A DNA stretch of 51,346 bases. Origin: a virus. Location: IMG/VR virus record IMGVR_UViG_3300049259_000157, positions 1 through 51,346 of that record; one strand, given 5' to 3'. This document shows, piece after piece, positions 30,924 through 39,819 of this stretch. Every line of letters starts with the position of its first letter. The stretch's first letter is position 1. The notes below the pieces were generated by a model, which was not told the origin of the DNA, did no database searches, and saw only the letters and a program-made list of their open reading frames with translations. The position numbers and the translations under genes were made by a program.

Positions 30924-31372
30924 TAGATGAAGTCTTTCATCCTGCGGCGCGAGACGAACAGCGAGGGGTCGCGCGGCGCCGCCTTATCGATCACGATGGT
31001 GGCGGCGAGCGGCTCGGGGTCGACGCCCAGCGAGATGACGCCCTTGGAGACGCCGTCGAGCCAGGCGATGTCGATCCGCTCGGCCTCCTGGTCGTCGACC
31101 ATGGGCTGACCCTTGTAGCGGTTCTTCCGCAGGATTCGCGCGGCCCAGCGGGCCGACATCGACGAGATCACGATCGGCGTCGTGACAAGAGGCACCTTCG
31201 AGCGGTGCGCCACGTACGAATCGATGTGGCCATCGGCCTCGGCGATCGCCGCGTCGATCACCGCAAGCGCGCCGGAATCGAGCGTGTTGGCTTCTTCGAG
31301 ATCGGCCAGCTGGACGAGGTTGGCCAACCCGCCCACGGCGATCTGAACCTGCGCGAGCGTCGAGTAGGCCAT
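30923..31372 (-). CDS. Head-tail connector protein (Mu gp36, DUF1320 type)
   Basis: The 149-residue protein begins AYSTLAQVQIAVGGLANLVQLADLEEA, then AVIDAAIAEADGHIDSYVAHR, then PIVISSMSARWAARILRKNRY and a late strand. This helix order and the DxxIDxYV motif are typical of DUF1320, the connector beneath the portal. Its stop shares a base with the next start. It is followed by the tail-completion gene. Confidence 0.8.
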   Translation of the reverse strand: MAYSTLAQVQIAVGGLANLVQLADLEEANTLDSGALAVIDAAIAEADGHIDSYVAHRSKVPLVTTPIVISSMSARWAARILRKNRYKGQPMVDDQEAERIDIAWLDGVSKGVISLGVDPEPLAATIVIDKAAPRDPSLFVSRRRMKDFI

Positions 31373-31380
31373 GGCCGAGG

Positions 31381-31992
31381 TTACTTCCGCTGAGGAGCGC
31401 CGAAGTCGTCAGCCTCGGTCGACGCCACGGGGCCCGTAACCGCGGCGCCGGCGGCAAGCCGCGATGACGAGCCGTCTCCCGGATCCTTGGCTGCGCGGCG
31501 AGCGTCACGGGCCGCCTTGGCCTTCGTGATCTCAGCGCGCATCGCCTCGTTCTCCTTGCGGAGATCCTCGTTCTCGGACTGCAGCCGCGCCGCGTCCTGC
31601 TCGATCGCCGGCGACTGGTGCGCGGTCAGCGCGTTGTCGGCGAGGATGCGCTCCGCGCCCCACGGGTTGACGACCATCTTGCCCGCGGCCTGGGCCTTGG
31701 CGACGTCGGCGTCGCTCAGATCGACGATGTCGACCTCGGTGCGCTTGCCGGCCGAGCCGTCGAAGCGCAGGCCGGCGCGCGAGCGCTGCTTGATGCCGCG
31801 CTGCGGGATGATGAACATCTTGTCGCCCGGCTTGGGCTCGGGGATCGACGACCGACGGTTCGCCGCGGCGACGTCGCGGCGCTCGCGGCGCTCGTTGAGG
31901 CGCGTCTCCTTGTCCATGATCTCTTGCTGGATCTGGTGGGCGGTCGGCGGGATGAAGTCGGGATCGTCTTCGTGGAGAGGCTGGTTCGGCAC
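31381..31992 (-). CDS. Head-region protein with coiled coil, 203 aa
   Basis: This gene occupies the Mu gp35 place between capsid and gp36. A charged lead (MDKETRLNERRERRDV) is followed by GDKMFIIPQRGIKQRSRAGLRFDGSAGKRTEVDIVDLSDADVAKAQAAGKMVVNPWG, which has the shape of a small FluMu-type or gp35 fold. A coiled coil then follows (EQDAARLQSENEDLRKENEAMRAEITKAKAARD) with a Ser/Ala-rich end. A capsid-joining role is inferred from position only. Confidence 0.6.
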   Translation of the reverse strand: MPNQPLHEDDPDFIPPTAHQIQQEIMDKETRLNERRERRDVAAANRRSSIPEPKPGDKMFIIPQRGIKQRSRAGLRFDGSAGKRTEVDIVDLSDADVAKAQAAGKMVVNPWGAERILADNALTAHQSPAIEQDAARLQSENEDLRKENEAMRAEITKAKAARDARRAAKDPGDGSSSRLAAGAAVTGPVASTEADDFGAPQRK

Positions 31993-32057
31993 GTCGGAGC
32001 TCCTGGAACGGGTTGGAATACGTGGTGGCGGCGATTCCCTCGCCGCTGGGCTACGAC

Positions 32058-33092
32058 TTACGAGCCGACGCCGCCGACGATCTCCTGCGGCAGGCCGTAC
32101 GCGGCGCCGTCCTCAGACTCGAGGCCGTACAGGTACTTTCCCGTGCGGAACACGAACTCCGAGTCGCTCGAGTCGACCGACATGAATTCGGGCAGGCGCT
32201 TGCGCTGCAGGATGACGGCCGTCGAGTCGACCGGGATCAGGAACCACTCGAGCCCGGTCAGCGTGACCGACTGGCCGAAGATGTTGTAGACCGCGCCGGC
32301 CGTGATCCATGACGTGCAGTCGGGGATCGCGGTCCCCTTGTCGAGGTTCGTCTGCGTCTGCCCGACGATATTCTCCTGCTGCAGCACCGAGCGGACAGCG
32401 GTTCGGTTTGCCGGGCCGTGGAGGAGTCGGAGCTGGCGACCAGCGATCGGGTTGATCGGCAGCCCGTACTCGTCCTTCATCTGCAGGAACAGGTTCCACG
32501 CCGTCGCGTAGGTCGTCGCCGAGAACGCGCCGGTGACCTTGTTGCTGTACTGCGTGCCCGTACCGTTGCCGAGGAACGTGTGATCGGTGTCGATCAAGTT
32601 CTGGCCGTCGTACGTCGTGCCGAGCGCCGTGCCCTGGATGCCGGCGATGAGCATCGCGATCACGATCTCGTCGAGGTGGCGGTCGTACGAGTCGCCGAGG
32701 CTGTTGATCTTCTCGCGGTACAGCCCGAACCGGTCGTTCAGGATGTCCCCTTTGGGGACCGTGATCGAGACCTCGTGCGGGCGCGTGATGATCGGCAGCG
32801 ACTCGGCGCGCAGCATCGAGACGACCTTGTCGCCCTCCCAGAGGCGCATCTTCGGAACGCTGTCGAGCCACAGCTGGCGATCGAGCAGGTTATCCGTGTC
32901 CATGACCTTGGCGTAAGTCTTCCAGAGCGCGCCCGGCCGGCCGAGCCGGTTGTTGAGCATCGTGCCGAAGCCGATGTAGGCGGCCTCGATCTTCGATGCA
33001 TCGGGAGAGCTTCCGCCCTGGCGGATGCTCGACAGCATGTCGGTGCCCGTGGGGGTCCATCCGGGGCCGCGAGCTAGGTAGGTGTGGCGCAT
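32058..33092 (-). CDS. Major capsid protein (Mu T type)
   Basis: The 344-residue product matches Mu gpT: GFGTMLNNRLGRPGALWKTYAKVMDTDNLLDRQLWLDSVPKM..., SITVPKGDILNDRFGLYREKINSLGDSYDRHLDEIVIAMLIAG, QNLIDTDHTFLG, then WNLFLQMKDEYGLPINPI and VRSVLQQENIVGQT. The C-terminal part has the strand series of the HK97-fold (WFLIPVDSTAVILQRKRLPEF). ATG 33092 is chosen over the frame back to 33206, which lies in the gap and the next gene. AAGGAA precedes the start. Confidence 0.85.
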   Translation of the reverse strand: MRHTYLARGPGWTPTGTDMLSSIRQGGSSPDASKIEAAYIGFGTMLNNRLGRPGALWKTYAKVMDTDNLLDRQLWLDSVPKMRLWEGDKVVSMLRAESLPIITRPHEVSITVPKGDILNDRFGLYREKINSLGDSYDRHLDEIVIAMLIAGIQGTALGTTYDGQNLIDTDHTFLGNGTGTQYSNKVTGAFSATTYATAWNLFLQMKDEYGLPINPIAGRQLRLLHGPANRTAVRSVLQQENIVGQTQTNLDKGTAIPDCTSWITAGAVYNIFGQSVTLTGLEWFLIPVDSTAVILQRKRLPEFMSVDSSDSEFVFRTGKYLYGLESEDGAAYGLPQEIVGGVGS

Positions 33093-33120
33093 GTTACTGG
33101 TGGTTCCTTTCGTCGGCCGA

Positions 33121-33537
33121 TTACGCCGCGGCGACAAAGCCGCCGAGCATCGCGGTCCAGACGCCATCGGCGTCCACCTCTTCGATGTAGCCGGCGCCGA
33201 TGTCATTGGTGGTGGTGGCCGCTAGCGACACCGTCTGGTTGTCCAGAACAGTCGCCAGTGTGCCGACGTTGGCGACGGTGATCGTGCCGTCGTTTCCCAT
33301 GTTGAACACGCCGCGTTCGACGACGATCTTGATATCGCCGTTGACCGTGCTGGCCGGGTGGGCCGAGATCCCCTGGACCTTGAGCGCCGTCGTGTCGCTC
33401 GCGTTGACCGCGAGCCCCGAGGCGTTGGTGGCGACCATGACGCCCGCGGGGATCGTCGTGGAGGCCGCGAGCGTCAGCACGATCTGGCGCTCCACGAACC
33501 GCTTCTTGGTGTTCCGGTCGAGCGTGGTTGCCGCCAT
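33121..33537 (-). CDS. Capsid decoration/cement protein (DUF2190-like)
   Basis: The 138-residue protein is beta-rich and Ala/Thr/Val-rich: KKRFVERQIVLTLAASTTIPAGVMVATNASGLAVNASDTTALKVQGISA, GDIKIVVERGVFNMGNDGTITVANVG, GAGYIEEVDADGVWTAML. This pattern is typical of small capsid decoration proteins placed between protease/scaffold and capsid genes. The start overlaps the upstream stop (TAATG). It probably stabilises the capsid lattice. Confidence 0.7.
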   Translation of the reverse strand: MAATTLDRNTKKRFVERQIVLTLAASTTIPAGVMVATNASGLAVNASDTTALKVQGISAHPASTVNGDIKIVVERGVFNMGNDGTITVANVGTLATVLDNQTVSLAATTTNDIGAGYIEEVDADGVWTAMLGGFVAAA

Positions 33538-34787
33538 TACGACACCCCGCCCTGCTCGCGCTGAAACGCGACCATATCCTCGACCTTGAGGCCGAGCTGG
33601 TCCGCCACGCGTTGGAAGTTGGGGTTGGCGCCTTCGGGCGCAGCGGTCGACGCCGGCGGCGCGCCGACGGTCTCGACCTGCAGGCGCTGGCCGACCGGCA
33701 CGATGACGTCGAGCTCAGCAAGCTCGGCCTCGAGCGCCACGATGCCGTCGCGCGCCGCGATCTTGCGTAGACGCTCCTCGCGCGGACTCGGAGTCGCCAG
33801 GCCGGCGGCGTCGCGGCCATGCTTGAGCTTGCCGGCCCGGTAGCAGCCCGACAGCAGGTCGTCGATCCGGATCTTCGACGCCGCGGCGAGCCCGGCGGTG
33901 GCCGCCGTGAGCTCCATCTGGGTGGTAGCGAGCTTGGATTCGGCGGTGAGGGCGCGCCGCTCCAGCGCCTCCACGGCTGCGACCGCCGACGGTTCGTCGG
34001 TCTCGGCCAGCGCGGTCAGTTTCAGAACTGCCGCAAGTCGGGGAAACGCCATCTGCTGTATCTCCTTGGGTGGTAGTTCGAGCTCGGCGGCCAGGTCCGC
34101 CCGGATATCGCTGATCCTGGTGCCTTTGACGGCCGGGACGTTGACGCCGGAGAGCTCCTTGCCCTCCCAGATACTGAACTCGTATTCGACGATCCGGGGC
34201 TTTCCGTCAACCTCCACGGTTTCCCCGAGCCAGCAGTGGCACGAATCGCGGCCTCGGACGTCGACGCCGTGCAGGGTGCAGAACACCGGGCCAAGCGGGA
34301 ACCAGCTGATCGAAAAGCTGTCGATCGTGCCGTCAATCACCGAGATCACGGCGTCGGGCTTGACGACGTTAAACGACATCTCGAACGCGTCGCGGCCCTT
34401 GTCGTCGACGAGCTTGCTGCCGAGGATCGTGCCCTTGCGAGAGCTTTGGGTGTGGGTGTCGTGATCCGTGAGGAACGGCAAGCCCTTGAATGTCGACGCG
34501 CTGGCGCCCAGATCTCCGCCGAGCCGCACAAATCGGCGGTTCGGCGCGCCGGGCGTCTTGCGTTGCCGGAACGTCAGCGCCGAGACCGCGAGCTCGACGT
34601 GCTTCCCGCCGCGAATCAACGTGATGAGCTCGGCGCGCTGGGCCTTGGCGTCCGGATCGGTCGCGCCGGCGCGCAGCTCGGTGAGCGCGCCGGCGCCGTC
34701 GACCTGGATGTTGCCGAGCCACGGGCTGATCTCGAAAGCCGATCGGCACGCCGTGGCGGTCAGGAGCGTAGGGTCCTTGAGCTTCAT
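33537..34787 (-). CDS. Head maturation protease fused to scaffold (Mu I type)
   Basis: The 416-residue protein has a prohead-protease domain in the first 220 residues: FKGLPFLTDHDTHTQSSRKGTILGSKLVDDKG with H in the DHDT motif, and IDGTIDSFSISWFPLGP with the serine, the two expected catalytic positions. Residues after 260 form the helical scaffold (AAVAAVEALERRALTAESKLATTQMELTAATAGLAAASK) and a terminal NFQRVADQLGLKVEDMVAFQREQGG element. Self-cleavage then frees scaffold pieces during head maturation. A cysteine group in the middle (CTLHGVDVRGRDSCHCWLG) may bind metal. Confidence 0.75.
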   Translation of the reverse strand: MKLKDPTLLTATACRSAFEISPWLGNIQVDGAGALTELRAGATDPDAKAQRAELITLIRGGKHVELAVSALTFRQRKTPGAPNRRFVRLGGDLGASASTFKGLPFLTDHDTHTQSSRKGTILGSKLVDDKGRDAFEMSFNVVKPDAVISVIDGTIDSFSISWFPLGPVFCTLHGVDVRGRDSCHCWLGETVEVDGKPRIVEYEFSIWEGKELSGVNVPAVKGTRISDIRADLAAELELPPKEIQQMAFPRLAAVLKLTALAETDEPSAVAAVEALERRALTAESKLATTQMELTAATAGLAAASKIRIDDLLSGCYRAGKLKHGRDAAGLATPSPREERLRKIAARDGIVALEAELAELDVIVPVGQRLQVETVGAPPASTAAPEGANPNFQRVADQLGLKVEDMVAFQREQGGVS

Positions 34788-36130
34788 TTCTTGTCCTCGC
34801 GGGCGTGGCCCGGTTCGGGCGGGGGCGTCGGCACGAAGATGATTCTGTCCTTGGGGTCGCCCACGGCCGGCTCTCGAAGGTTGAACTCCTCGCGGATTTG
34901 CGACGCGGAGATCGGCAGCGCCTGCCCGAGGATCTCGATCGCCTGCGCGCGCGCGAGCTCGTCGCGCGTCAGCTTGATCTTGAGCATCGGCGGGGCCGCC
35001 TTGTCGAACCCGTTCCACGCGATGAACGTGCGGCCGATGTCCCGCACGAACATCTCTTCGACGCACTTCGCGTCGTGGCGCTTCATCTTGTAGGCGCGGC
35101 TCTCGTGGACGGTGGCCGCGTTGTAGCTGCCAGCGCCGGTCGAGCTGACGTCGGTGTTGAGCGATCCGCCAGTGATGAGCTTCGTCATCATCGACTCGGC
35201 GATCTGCATGATCGTCGGCCAGATCGTCGAGGCGTCGCCGCCGCGAGCCGTCTCCTTGATCACGAGCTCGGTCAGCGACGACAGCACCGCGTAGCCGTCT
35301 TGGCCGATCGAGCGCACCGAGTCCTCGAGCGCGTCGCGCGATTTGCCGCTCGCGCCTTCCTCGTAGTAGCCGATCGCGAGGGGCAGGCCGAACATGTCGG
35401 CGAACACCTGGAAGTCCTTGAACCCGGCGAGCGCGAAGAACGCCCATGGCGCGCAGCTGCGCATGAGGCCGGCCGCGTACGGGTTCCGGAACCGGTTCCT
35501 CGAGATCGCCCACAGCCCCGGAACGAGATCGACGAGCTCAAACCTCGAGCTGTTGCCGTCGATCAGCATGATCTGGTCGGCCATGTCGGAGCGTGGTGCG
35601 CCGAACCGTCGAGCCGCCGGGTTCACGAATCGAGTCGGCACCACGGCGCCGTCGACGTAATCCCACTCCATGTTGGTGCACGCGAACCCGTTCGGGACTG
35701 CGGTCAGCTGGTGCCCGAGGAACTCGCGAAACTGCAGCTGGTTCTGCAGGCTGTCGTTGAGGATCGCCGCGGCCATGACAGACGGCTTGTCGGTGCGCCC
35801 AGGTGGCGGGATCACGACCCAGTCGCAGCCGGCGACGTCCTCGTTGCGGTCGTTGAGCAAGCCGCGGAGCTCGGCGTGGCGCTCGACCAGGCCGTCGAAC
35901 AGGTCGAACTGCTTCGTCGGCTGCCCGTTCTCGGCCTGGCGGTAGTAGCTAAACAGCGACTCGATCGTCAGGCCCTGCTCGGGGTGGGAGGAGTAGGTTT
36001 CCATCCCGCGTGGGTTCGGGGCGACCACCGATCGCCGGGTCGTCGGCAGTGGAATCGGTCGGCCGTTCTCGTCCAGTATCGTCGGCGCCGGCTGGCGCAG
36101 CTTCGGCCGGGTCGCAAGAGCGTTCGTCAC
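34784..36130 (-). CDS. Portal protein (Mu gp29, DUF935 type)
   Basis: The 448-residue protein matches DUF935 portal proteins: QFDLFDGLVERHAELRGLLNDRNEDVAGCDWVVIPPP, ENAAILNDSLQNQLQFREFLGHQLTAVPNGFACTNMEWD, WAISRNRFRNPYAAGLMRSCAPWAFFALAGFKDFQVFADMFGLPLAIGYYEEGASGKSRDALEDSVRSIGQDGYAVLSS-type segments and GGSLNTDVSSTGAGSYNAATVHE. It forms the ring through which DNA enters. Overlaps join it to terminase and protease genes. Mu gpF (gp30) is missing from its usual place after the portal. Confidence 0.85.
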   Translation of the reverse strand: MTNALATRPKLRQPAPTILDENGRPIPLPTTRRSVVAPNPRGMETYSSHPEQGLTIESLFSYYRQAENGQPTKQFDLFDGLVERHAELRGLLNDRNEDVAGCDWVVIPPPGRTDKPSVMAAAILNDSLQNQLQFREFLGHQLTAVPNGFACTNMEWDYVDGAVVPTRFVNPAARRFGAPRSDMADQIMLIDGNSSRFELVDLVPGLWAISRNRFRNPYAAGLMRSCAPWAFFALAGFKDFQVFADMFGLPLAIGYYEEGASGKSRDALEDSVRSIGQDGYAVLSSLTELVIKETARGGDASTIWPTIMQIAESMMTKLITGGSLNTDVSSTGAGSYNAATVHESRAYKMKRHDAKCVEEMFVRDIGRTFIAWNGFDKAAPPMLKIKLTRDELARAQAIEILGQALPISASQIREEFNLREPAVGDPKDRIIFVPTPPPEPGHAREDKK

Positions 36131-37923
36131 AGGCCCCGATTTCGAGTCCCCCGGCGCCCTGGCGCGCGCGGGCGGTCGGGGGCCGCGCCTAGACCGCGCT
36201 CTGCGGGGGCGGGCTTGTCCAGGGCCTTCTGGATGGCATCCACCCCGCCGGGTTTGTCAGATCTGAAGATTCTTGGGAAGAGCCTAACGATCGGATACGA
36301 AACGGCGTCTCCCAGGTGGGCGTGCTCCTGGATGCGGCTCGGTCGGCCGTGGACCGTCTTCCAGCCGCGGATCGCCGCGCAGCACTTCGGGGCGAGCTCG
36401 GGATCGGCGAACAGCCGGCGCTTCTTGTCGGCCGCCTGGATCAGCGAGGTGAACGAGCGGATCCGGTCGAGCACGTCGGGGTTCTTGCGCCGGAACCGGC
36501 GCGATGGAGGCCGGATGTTGGTGTATCCGCCGTCGCGGATGATGTCCCACGAGCCCTTGCCTTTCCATTCTGGCGGCGGGCTGTCGGCCTGGCGCCGGCG
36601 CGAATGCTGATACTCCGCGGTGGCGTCGCTGACGATGATCGTCGTCTCGTTGCTAAATCCGCGATCGCGAAGCAGGGCCGTCCAGTGCTCCTCGTCGCCG
36701 GCTTCGACAATCGCCTCACCTACGATCCAGGCGATCACGTTGTCGTGGTTCGCAACCTCGCCGGGCTTGGCATAGAACCGATAGACCGGGCCGCCGATGT
36801 GCGGATGCACCTGGACGTCGAGGCCGAGCAGATCATCGAACCCCTCGCCCTCTTCCTCGATCTCGAGGAATTCTGCCGTGACGTCGAGCAGGCCGGTCAC
36901 CGGGCATGGCAGCTGTCGGCCCTCGGCGTCGCGCGTCGGCCGCGGCATCGGCCGCTCGCACTCGATCCGCGTCCAGTTGTAGGCGACCGCGTCGATCGCT
37001 GCGCGGAACTCGCCGAGTACCTCGATCGAAAACGTCCGCTCGTCGAGCTCCTTGCGCATGGCGAGGAGCGCGCGGCGGTTGATATGAGGGTTGTCGAGCG
37101 GGTTGAAGTGTTTGTAGACGGCCTCGCGGCGCTTCGCGATGCAGTCGGCCGCGAAGTCGTTGACCCAATCCTGATCGCCGGCCTCGACCGGCGGGTTCGC
37201 GCAGACCAGCACCAGCCCCGCCTTGTCGCTGATGGCGCCACGGGCCACCACGTACACGCGGTGCTTCATCTTCTGGCCCTCGTTGAGCCAGATGAGGTGC
37301 GCTTCGCCCTCCTTGATCGCGTCGGTGTCGGCGCCGATGTACGCGCTCTTGAGGTCGATGATCGAGCCGTTGATCAGCTCGTATTTCTGCGCCGTCGGGC
37401 GACGCGCGAGCCAGTTCGGCGACAGCAACCTGCTGAGGTAGCGCTTCACCTCGGCGTCTTTTTTCTCGCTCGGCGAGACCGGCCACACGATCCCCTCGGG
37501 GAACATCACCGCGTACATCGCGCAGCAGACCGCGGCGATCCACGTCTTGCCGCCGCGGCGCCCGCCGGCGAACAGCGCCGAGTACGCTTCGTCGTCGATC
37601 GACTCGACCGTCGAGATCGCGCCCTCGAGCTCCTCCTGGGTCAACTCGGGGGGGTCGTCGCGGCGCCCCGCGTGGACGCCGAGCCAGTCGATGAACCACT
37701 TGATCGCCGGGATCTGGCCGGGGTGCGGCCGAACCACAACGCCTTGCTCAGGCTCGTCCTCCGTGAACTCCTCGGCGCGCTTGTCCCATCGCCCGCCGAC
37801 CCATCCAAGGATCTCGCCATCGAATTCGACGTCGATCCGCATATCGACCAGCGCCGCGCCGGTCTGGCGCTCGCGCCGGCGCCGCTCGAGCGCCTCCCCC
37901 TCGGTCGCGCGCGCCTTACCCAT
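36127..37923 (-). CDS. terL: Terminase large subunit
   Basis: The 598-residue protein has Walker A SALFAGGRRGGKTWIA (K126), a Walker B-like AHLIWLNEGQKM with the glutamate, and motif III-like LVLVCANPPVEAG. The nuclease half has LLGLDVQVHPHIGGPVYRFY, ETTIIVSDATAEYQHSRR and a late HLGDAVSYPIVRLFPR. These are the ATPase and RNase-H-like nuclease parts of TerL, which cuts and pumps DNA into heads. It is longer than Mu gp28 and has an N-terminal extension with an acidic stretch. It lies directly before the portal. Confidence 0.85.
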   Translation of the reverse strand: MGKARATEGEALERRRRERQTGAALVDMRIDVEFDGEILGWVGGRWDKRAEEFTEDEPEQGVVVRPHPGQIPAIKWFIDWLGVHAGRRDDPPELTQEELEGAISTVESIDDEAYSALFAGGRRGGKTWIAAVCCAMYAVMFPEGIVWPVSPSEKKDAEVKRYLSRLLSPNWLARRPTAQKYELINGSIIDLKSAYIGADTDAIKEGEAHLIWLNEGQKMKHRVYVVARGAISDKAGLVLVCANPPVEAGDQDWVNDFAADCIAKRREAVYKHFNPLDNPHINRRALLAMRKELDERTFSIEVLGEFRAAIDAVAYNWTRIECERPMPRPTRDAEGRQLPCPVTGLLDVTAEFLEIEEEGEGFDDLLGLDVQVHPHIGGPVYRFYAKPGEVANHDNVIAWIVGEAIVEAGDEEHWTALLRDRGFSNETTIIVSDATAEYQHSRRRQADSPPPEWKGKGSWDIIRDGGYTNIRPPSRRFRRKNPDVLDRIRSFTSLIQAADKKRRLFADPELAPKCCAAIRGWKTVHGRPSRIQEHAHLGDAVSYPIVRLFPRIFRSDKPGGVDAIQKALDKPAPAERGLGAAPDRPRAPGRRGTRNRGL

Positions 37924-38383
37924 CGCGGCGGATCGGAATCACCTTGGCGCCGGCGGACTTCGGTCGGCGTTCGAGCTTCGCCGCGGCGCGATTGCGCTTC
38001 TTGGCATCGAGCTCCTCCCGGTCGGCGTTGATCTGCTGGCTCAGATCGTACTTGGCGGCCTCGGGGAAGTGCTTCGACGCGCTCGCCAGGATGATCCGTA
38101 GCTCCTTCCGGCGCGCCGTCTGGCTCAGCGTCGGGTCGACCACGGTCTCGTACGCCTGCGCGGCGAGGAGCTGGTACATCCATTTCTGTAGCGCGGCCGC
38201 ATCGGACGGTGGTTCGCCGAGGTCGAGCATCCGCTGGGGCGCCGGCGCCGCCGGATCCATCGCGGCGCCGGGGTACGAAGGCGGTGCAGGCGCCGGTCCG
38301 AGCCGTTCCGGTGGCTCGTCATCGTCTGATTCGTCGCTCCAGAAGTCGAGATCTGGGTCAATCGGCTCCCGATCCTGTCGCAT
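37916..38383 (-). CDS. Terminase-adjacent protein, small-terminase candidate
   Basis: ATG 38383 gives 155 residues; a TTG at 38419 would add 12. An acidic N-terminus (DPDLDFWSDESDDDE) and Pro-rich linker are followed by a helical core (AALQKWMYQLLAAQAYETVVDPTLSQTARRKELRIILASASKHFPEAAKYDL) and a basic C-terminus (KKRNRAAAKLERRPKSAG). Its place directly before TerL fits a small terminase or DNA-packaging partner. No winged helix is obvious, so the role is inferred from context. Confidence 0.5.
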   Translation of the reverse strand: MRQDREPIDPDLDFWSDESDDDEPPERLGPAPAPPSYPGAAMDPAAPAPQRMLDLGEPPSDAAALQKWMYQLLAAQAYETVVDPTLSQTARRKELRIILASASKHFPEAAKYDLSQQINADREELDAKKRNRAAAKLERRPKSAGAKVIPIRRDG

Positions 38384-38606
38384 CCTCGGATGGTTGCTCT
38401 GGAGCGCTCCATTCCGCAAGGCCCTCGGCGTATGCCGCCACCATGCGGAGCTCGTCGTCCGACAATCGAGCGATCAGGTCGTTCAGGCGCCGGATGTCCC
38501 GTAGTGGTAGCCGGTAGGCGCGGTGCGCCAGCCGATTTCGCTCGAAATAGAGCTGTTCGCCCAGCTCGGCCTGCTTCAGAGCGGGCGAGACCTTAGTTTC
38601 TGCCAA
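38358..38606 (-). CDS. Small helical protein near terminase, about 82 aa
   Basis: TTG 38606 follows GGAAAGAG and keeps overlap with the upstream gene low; ATG 38663 is also in frame. The product is helical and charged: LKQAELGEQLYFERNRLAHRAYRLPLRDIRRLNDLIARLSDDELRMVAAYAEGL. It could bind DNA or an adjacent terminase part. Overlap with the next gene start is 26 bases. No family is recognised. Confidence 0.5.
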   Translation of the reverse strand: MAETKVSPALKQAELGEQLYFERNRLAHRAYRLPLRDIRRLNDLIARLSDDELRMVAAYAEGLAEWSAPEQPSEDATGSGAD

Positions 38607-38872
38607 ATTGCTTTCTCTTTCCGGATCTTTTGCCGCGATCGGTCCTGCTGATAGGTCAGGCAAAGCTCTGCATGTAGGCGTCTTGCGGTGATCTGCCGCC
38701 TGCTCGACGGCGACGACCCCGTGACCACCGAGATGATCTCGGGATCGACGGCGACCAGGGCCTGATCGAGCCTGATCATGTGCACAGTCCTGTCACAATC
38801 GCGGCACACCTGCCGCCGCGGACCCTCGGTTTTGACGTCGTGGTAGGCCAGGTCAGCGCGGCGTGATGACAT
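38576..38872 (-). CDS. Hypothetical protein with CxxC pair, 98 aa
   Basis: ATG 38872 has GAGGAGGAA before it, a strong ribosome binding site. The product has a basic start, VCRDCDRTVHMIRLD with one CxxC pair, then a helical segment (RRQITARRLHAELCLTYQQDRSRQKI). One pair alone cannot form a full zinc site, though H and C in HAELC might complete it. It is the first of three overlapping genes before terminase. Confidence 0.6.
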   Translation of the reverse strand: MSSRRADLAYHDVKTEGPRRQVCRDCDRTVHMIRLDQALVAVDPEIISVVTGSSPSSRRQITARRLHAELCLTYQQDRSRQKIRKEKAIWQKLRSRPL

Positions 38873-38905
38873 CGATTCCTCCTCAGTCACCGGCCATCGT
38901 AACAC

Positions 38906-39403
38906 CTAGTGAGGCTGGCTGCCGAAGTCGTCCTGTGTATCGAGATCGCTCTCCGGCTCGTCCTCTTCCTGTGACGCCTCGGTATCCGCCGGGAACAGCG
39001 GCTCCTGGAGCTCCGACGACGACGCCGTGCGAGCGCCGACTTGCTCCTGTGTGTCTGTGCGCACACGTATCACCTCGTTGGAGGCCGTCAGCCACTCCTC
39101 GATCGTGACGTCGACGCTTTTCTTGCCGCTCGCGTCGATTCGCCGCAGGGTCGAGCGCTCCAATCGGATCGCCTGTATCCGCGCCTTGAACTGAGCCTTG
39201 ACGTCGGCGAGCGCGTCATCGGCATGATCCTCGTCGGCCATGAGCTCGACGATGCGGCGGCGGCCCCGGTCGAGCTCGGCCGGCGAGACCTCGACGGTGA
39301 TCGTCTCGTCGCGCTGGCCGATCTTGCGGACGCGGCGCTTCGGGTCTGGCTTGGTGACCGGGCTGGCCGGCGCGGTGGCGGTGTACTTCTTGGGCTGCGT
39401 CAT
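38906..39403 (-). CDS. Hypothetical protein, 165 aa, acidic C-terminus
   Basis: A basic N-terminal 30 residues (TKPDPKRRVRKIGQRD) are followed by a helical domain (VSPAELDRGRRRIVELMADEDHADDALADVKAQFKARIQAIRLERSTLRRI) and a strand region (KKSVDVTIEEWLTASNEVIRVRTDT). The last 35 residues are strongly acidic (EASQEEDEPESDLDTQDD). Such acidic tails occur in DNA mimics and single-strand-binding partners. No family is recognised. Its leader contains GACAGGACA 29 bases before the ATG. Confidence 0.6.
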   Translation of the reverse strand: MTQPKKYTATAPASPVTKPDPKRRVRKIGQRDETITVEVSPAELDRGRRRIVELMADEDHADDALADVKAQFKARIQAIRLERSTLRRIDASGKKSVDVTIEEWLTASNEVIRVRTDTQEQVGARTASSSELQEPLFPADTEASQEEDEPESDLDTQDDFGSQPH

Positions 39404-39819
39404 CGTCTTGCCTTTCTCATGGGATCTTCGTTGTCCTGTCGTTCACCTTGGTGGTCGTTATCCTCGCACCATCTCGCATCGGCGACGCTCGAAACGCCGA
39501 TGCTCGATGGGTACATGGTCGTGTAGGTGCTCTCGACATCGTCGAAGTCGCCGATCAGCGTGATGAACGTCATCGGCGTTCCGTTCTTGGTGTGGCGCTG
39601 GATTCGGCCACGATCGCCGTTGCCGAGCGTCACGATCTCGCCGCGCTTGCGAGATCCGAGGGTCATCGTGCAGCCGAACAGCGGGGCGCCCTCGACAAGC
39701 TGGTGGCCGGAGCCGTCGCAGATCGAGCAACGCAGCCACGCGAGATCGGCGGGCGGCGGGAAGATATGGCCGCACCCGCCGCATTGCTGGCACTTCCTGT
39801 AGACCGGGCTCAGAGCCAA
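39400..39819 (-). CDS. Zinc-ribbon protein, 139 aa
   Basis: TTG 39819 lies at the end of the upstream gene with GGAG five bases before it. The N-terminal zinc ribbon uses KCQQCGGCGHIFPP and LRCSICDGSGH, i.e. two CxxC pairs separated by 21 residues, plus additional Cys/His. The rest is a beta-rich domain (GEIVTLGNGDRGRIQRHT, TFITLIGDFDDVESTYTTMYPSSIG). Zinc ribbons of this kind bind nucleic acid or partner proteins. It belongs to a cluster of four such genes. Confidence 0.6.
   Translation of the reverse strand: MALSPVYRKCQQCGGCGHIFPPPADLAWLRCSICDGSGHQLVEGAPLFGCTMTLGSRKRGEIVTLGNGDRGRIQRHTKNGTPMTFITLIGDFDDVESTYTTMYPSSIGVSSVADARWCEDNDHQGERQDNEDPMRKARR

Noticed and set aside
34805-36610. Long + frame of 601 codons opposite portal and terminase
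   Set aside because: Both - strand genes have clear family motifs and coupled ends. The + frame crosses their boundary and has shadow composition.
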